64,000 bases of DNA, from contig JANVCC010010406.1 in the NCBI GenBank assembly GCA_025345505.1, forward strand, positions 13,489,242 to 13,553,241, in the 5' to 3' direction. A model generated the notes under the pieces. It was given only the letters and a program-made list of their open reading frames with translations, ran no database searches and had not been told where the DNA came from. Source of the DNA: Todiramphus chloris collaris (Eukaryota; Chordata; Aves; Coraciiformes; Alcedinidae). Both the position numbers and the translations under genes were made by a program. Numbering within the stretch: the first letter of the stretch is position 1; the number at the start of each line of letters is the position of its first letter. Positions 62,328-64,000 of the stretch are shown in pieces.

Positions 62328-63117
62328 TGTATCCTGGTTTGAGTGAGAACAGAACTAATTCTGTTCAGTGATTTTACTTTTCAGCTCAGTTCTTCTCACT
62401 AACTGCACTGTCTGAAGTCAGCAGTCTGTTCTCACAGGCAGTGTCTGCCTCTAGCAGTGATAACACCCCATGTTTAGAGTTACTACCAAGGATTGGTGTG
62501 CAGACCAAGGCCACTGCTGGGTCTTGTGTGACACATTGGGGGGTGCAGAAAGTGAAAGGCTGCACCTGCAGGGAGGAGCGGACAGGACAGGTGACCCTGA
62601 ACTGACCAATGAGAGATCCCATCCCATATACATCATATTCAGTGTAAGGCCAAGGGATTGCAAGGGTCTGTGGCTCTTCTTCCTTCTTGGACCGCTCTGC
62701 CAGTTTGGCTTGGCGTGGCTCAGGTCCTCTTTCAGTTCCTTCCTCAGAGCACCCAAGGAGGACTCTGTTCTGCCTTCAATCCCAGTCGGTGTGTTCCTGA
62801 ACCCAGTACCAGAATCCAGCTCCTGAACGCAGCTCCCGTCTGCTGCAGGGCCCAGGATGGGACTCCCTCGGTGCCTGCTCCACAGCATCAGTGGTGACAG
62901 TGATGTGATTACCATCAGGGGGTTGGGTTTATATTTGTATATATTCCATGTTTATGATTATTAATTTCATTTTCACTAAAGCTGTTCTAGATTCCTTTTC
63001 TAATGGCTCAGTCTCTCTCCCTTATTCCCTTTCTCTTCCCGCTTTGGTGAGGGAGGGGGGTTAACAGAGAGCATCTGTTATAGGTCTAAGGGGCCTTCCT
63101 GACCCTAAACCGTGACA
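62328..63117 (+). mobile_element. Solo LTR, ERVL-like avian endogenous retrovirus
   Basis: This is a 790-bp solo LTR fossil, third copy of the family, starting TGTATCCTGGTTTGAG and ending CCCTAAACCGTGACA. By eye it is closely similar to the 57821 copy over most of its length. The flanks share TCA directly at the ends. The 3.7 kb between this copy and the one at 57821 holds no recognisable viral genes or primer-binding site, so they are two separate insertions rather than the ends of one provirus. Confidence 0.85.
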
Positions 63118-64000
63118 TCAAATTATCTGGCCTTGAGTGCTAAGAGGGATACAGAACAGTTTTTTCTCTCTTTTCAGGAGATTCAGTGCCATTCAAATTA
63201 GTTTTTTGAGTGTTTCAAAGTCACATAGTCTTTTAGACTCTGTGTGCCTGCGAGAAATACATTAGCCTAGGCAAGAAAGACGCATGCCATCTTTGAATGA
63301 TTGACATTTTTCATACTTTTTACTTGCAATAATATGACCATTAGCCATAAAGACTGCAAATAAGATACACTAGTGCATTTAATCCATTAAAAATAATCAG
63401 ATCTCAGATCTTCTGTAGCATTTTTTTCTCCTTAGCAGAAACAGTCATTAGGTGAATCTGAACAGTTAGAGATAACTCAATCAAGTATTGACATCACAGG
63501 CCAAAAGTCAAAGATCACATCAATCATAGCCTTGCAAATAAGACATTATCAAACACTGAGAAAGTCACTAAATCCAACCAGGGACATAAATAGCTTAACA
63601 ATTTCAAAGTTTTGGGCTCTTTGTGTTGCATGCAATGCAAAGAAGGAAGCCAAAGCAGCAGTTACCACTGCATTGTCTATCAATGTAATGCACAGATATG
63701 ATTGGTACTTCCCAAAAAAGCCAGATTGGTTGAACTATCAAGTAACAGAGAGAAAATGTTTATTTTCTAGACTTGCCTGGAAGTCAAGAATGAAAATAGG
63801 GCTAAGTCATTCATCTCTGTCAAAATAAAACAGAAATGCATGCACCCATGGGACTTCAAGGTCAAGAATTTGCATGGCTATGGACCTGCCCAAAAACAGG
63901 CAGTAGTTTATTAAGCATTTTCATGACATGATGCCCAGGAATAAAGGGTTTCTTCTTCTGGGTCTGGACCACTTGTGTCTGACCTGCGCTCCATAACAGA

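Noticed and set aside
57821-63117. A provirus bounded by the LTRs at 57821 and 62328
   Set aside because: The 3.7 kb between them shows no gag, pol or env similarity, no primer-binding site after the first LTR and no polypurine tract before the second. The flanking short matches also differ.

Overview
This is 64 kb of bird genomic DNA. The evidence is the repeat content: several 5'-truncated CR1 LINEs, some ending in the ATTCTATG-type tail typical of avian CR1, and LTRs of avian ERVL-like type, with no mammalian SINEs. The host sequence is AT-rich, long-intron DNA. The species cannot be named from the sequence alone.

The only host gene I can support is GLIS3 (a GLI-similar C2H2 zinc-finger transcription factor) on the minus strand. 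Three consecutive internal coding exons are visible, each with consensus splice sites and matching phases. Exon 22843-23004 covers the end of finger 3, all of finger 4 and the linker. Exon 21053-21163 covers finger 5 and the basic tail. Exon 3822-3963 is the start of the region after the fingers. Going from high to low coordinates, the window holds at least 41 kb of upstream intron (23005-64000), a 1.7-kb intron, a 17.1-kb intron and at least 3.8 kb of downstream intron. The promoter, the first fingers and the C-terminal transactivation region lie outside the window.

The introns carry CR1 copies at about 1.14-2.91 kb (+), 9.63-10.93 kb (-), 11.02-13.89 kb (-, split by an LTR), 16.93-17.17 kb (-), 22.07-22.28 kb (+), 27.66-27.92 kb (-), 41.4-42.3 kb (+, split by an LTR) and 44.66-45.11 kb (-). 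Three solo LTRs of one family lie at 11.3, 57.8 and 62.3 kb, all in + orientation and so antisense to GLIS3. A shorter LTR of another type lies at 41.7 kb. A 400-N assembly gap at 53.57 kb is bordered on its left by a polypurine microsatellite, with a long GAAA array 175 bp to its right.

I found no RNA gene, CRISPR array, operon or new gene system. The observations most worth checking are a perfect CCCCC target-site duplication around the LTR nested in a CR1, an 87-bp tandem duplication, a hammerhead-ribozyme-like core at 39.56 kb, a perfect 22-nt palindrome at 61.23 kb, and non-repetitive intronic stretches that could be conserved regulatory elements.
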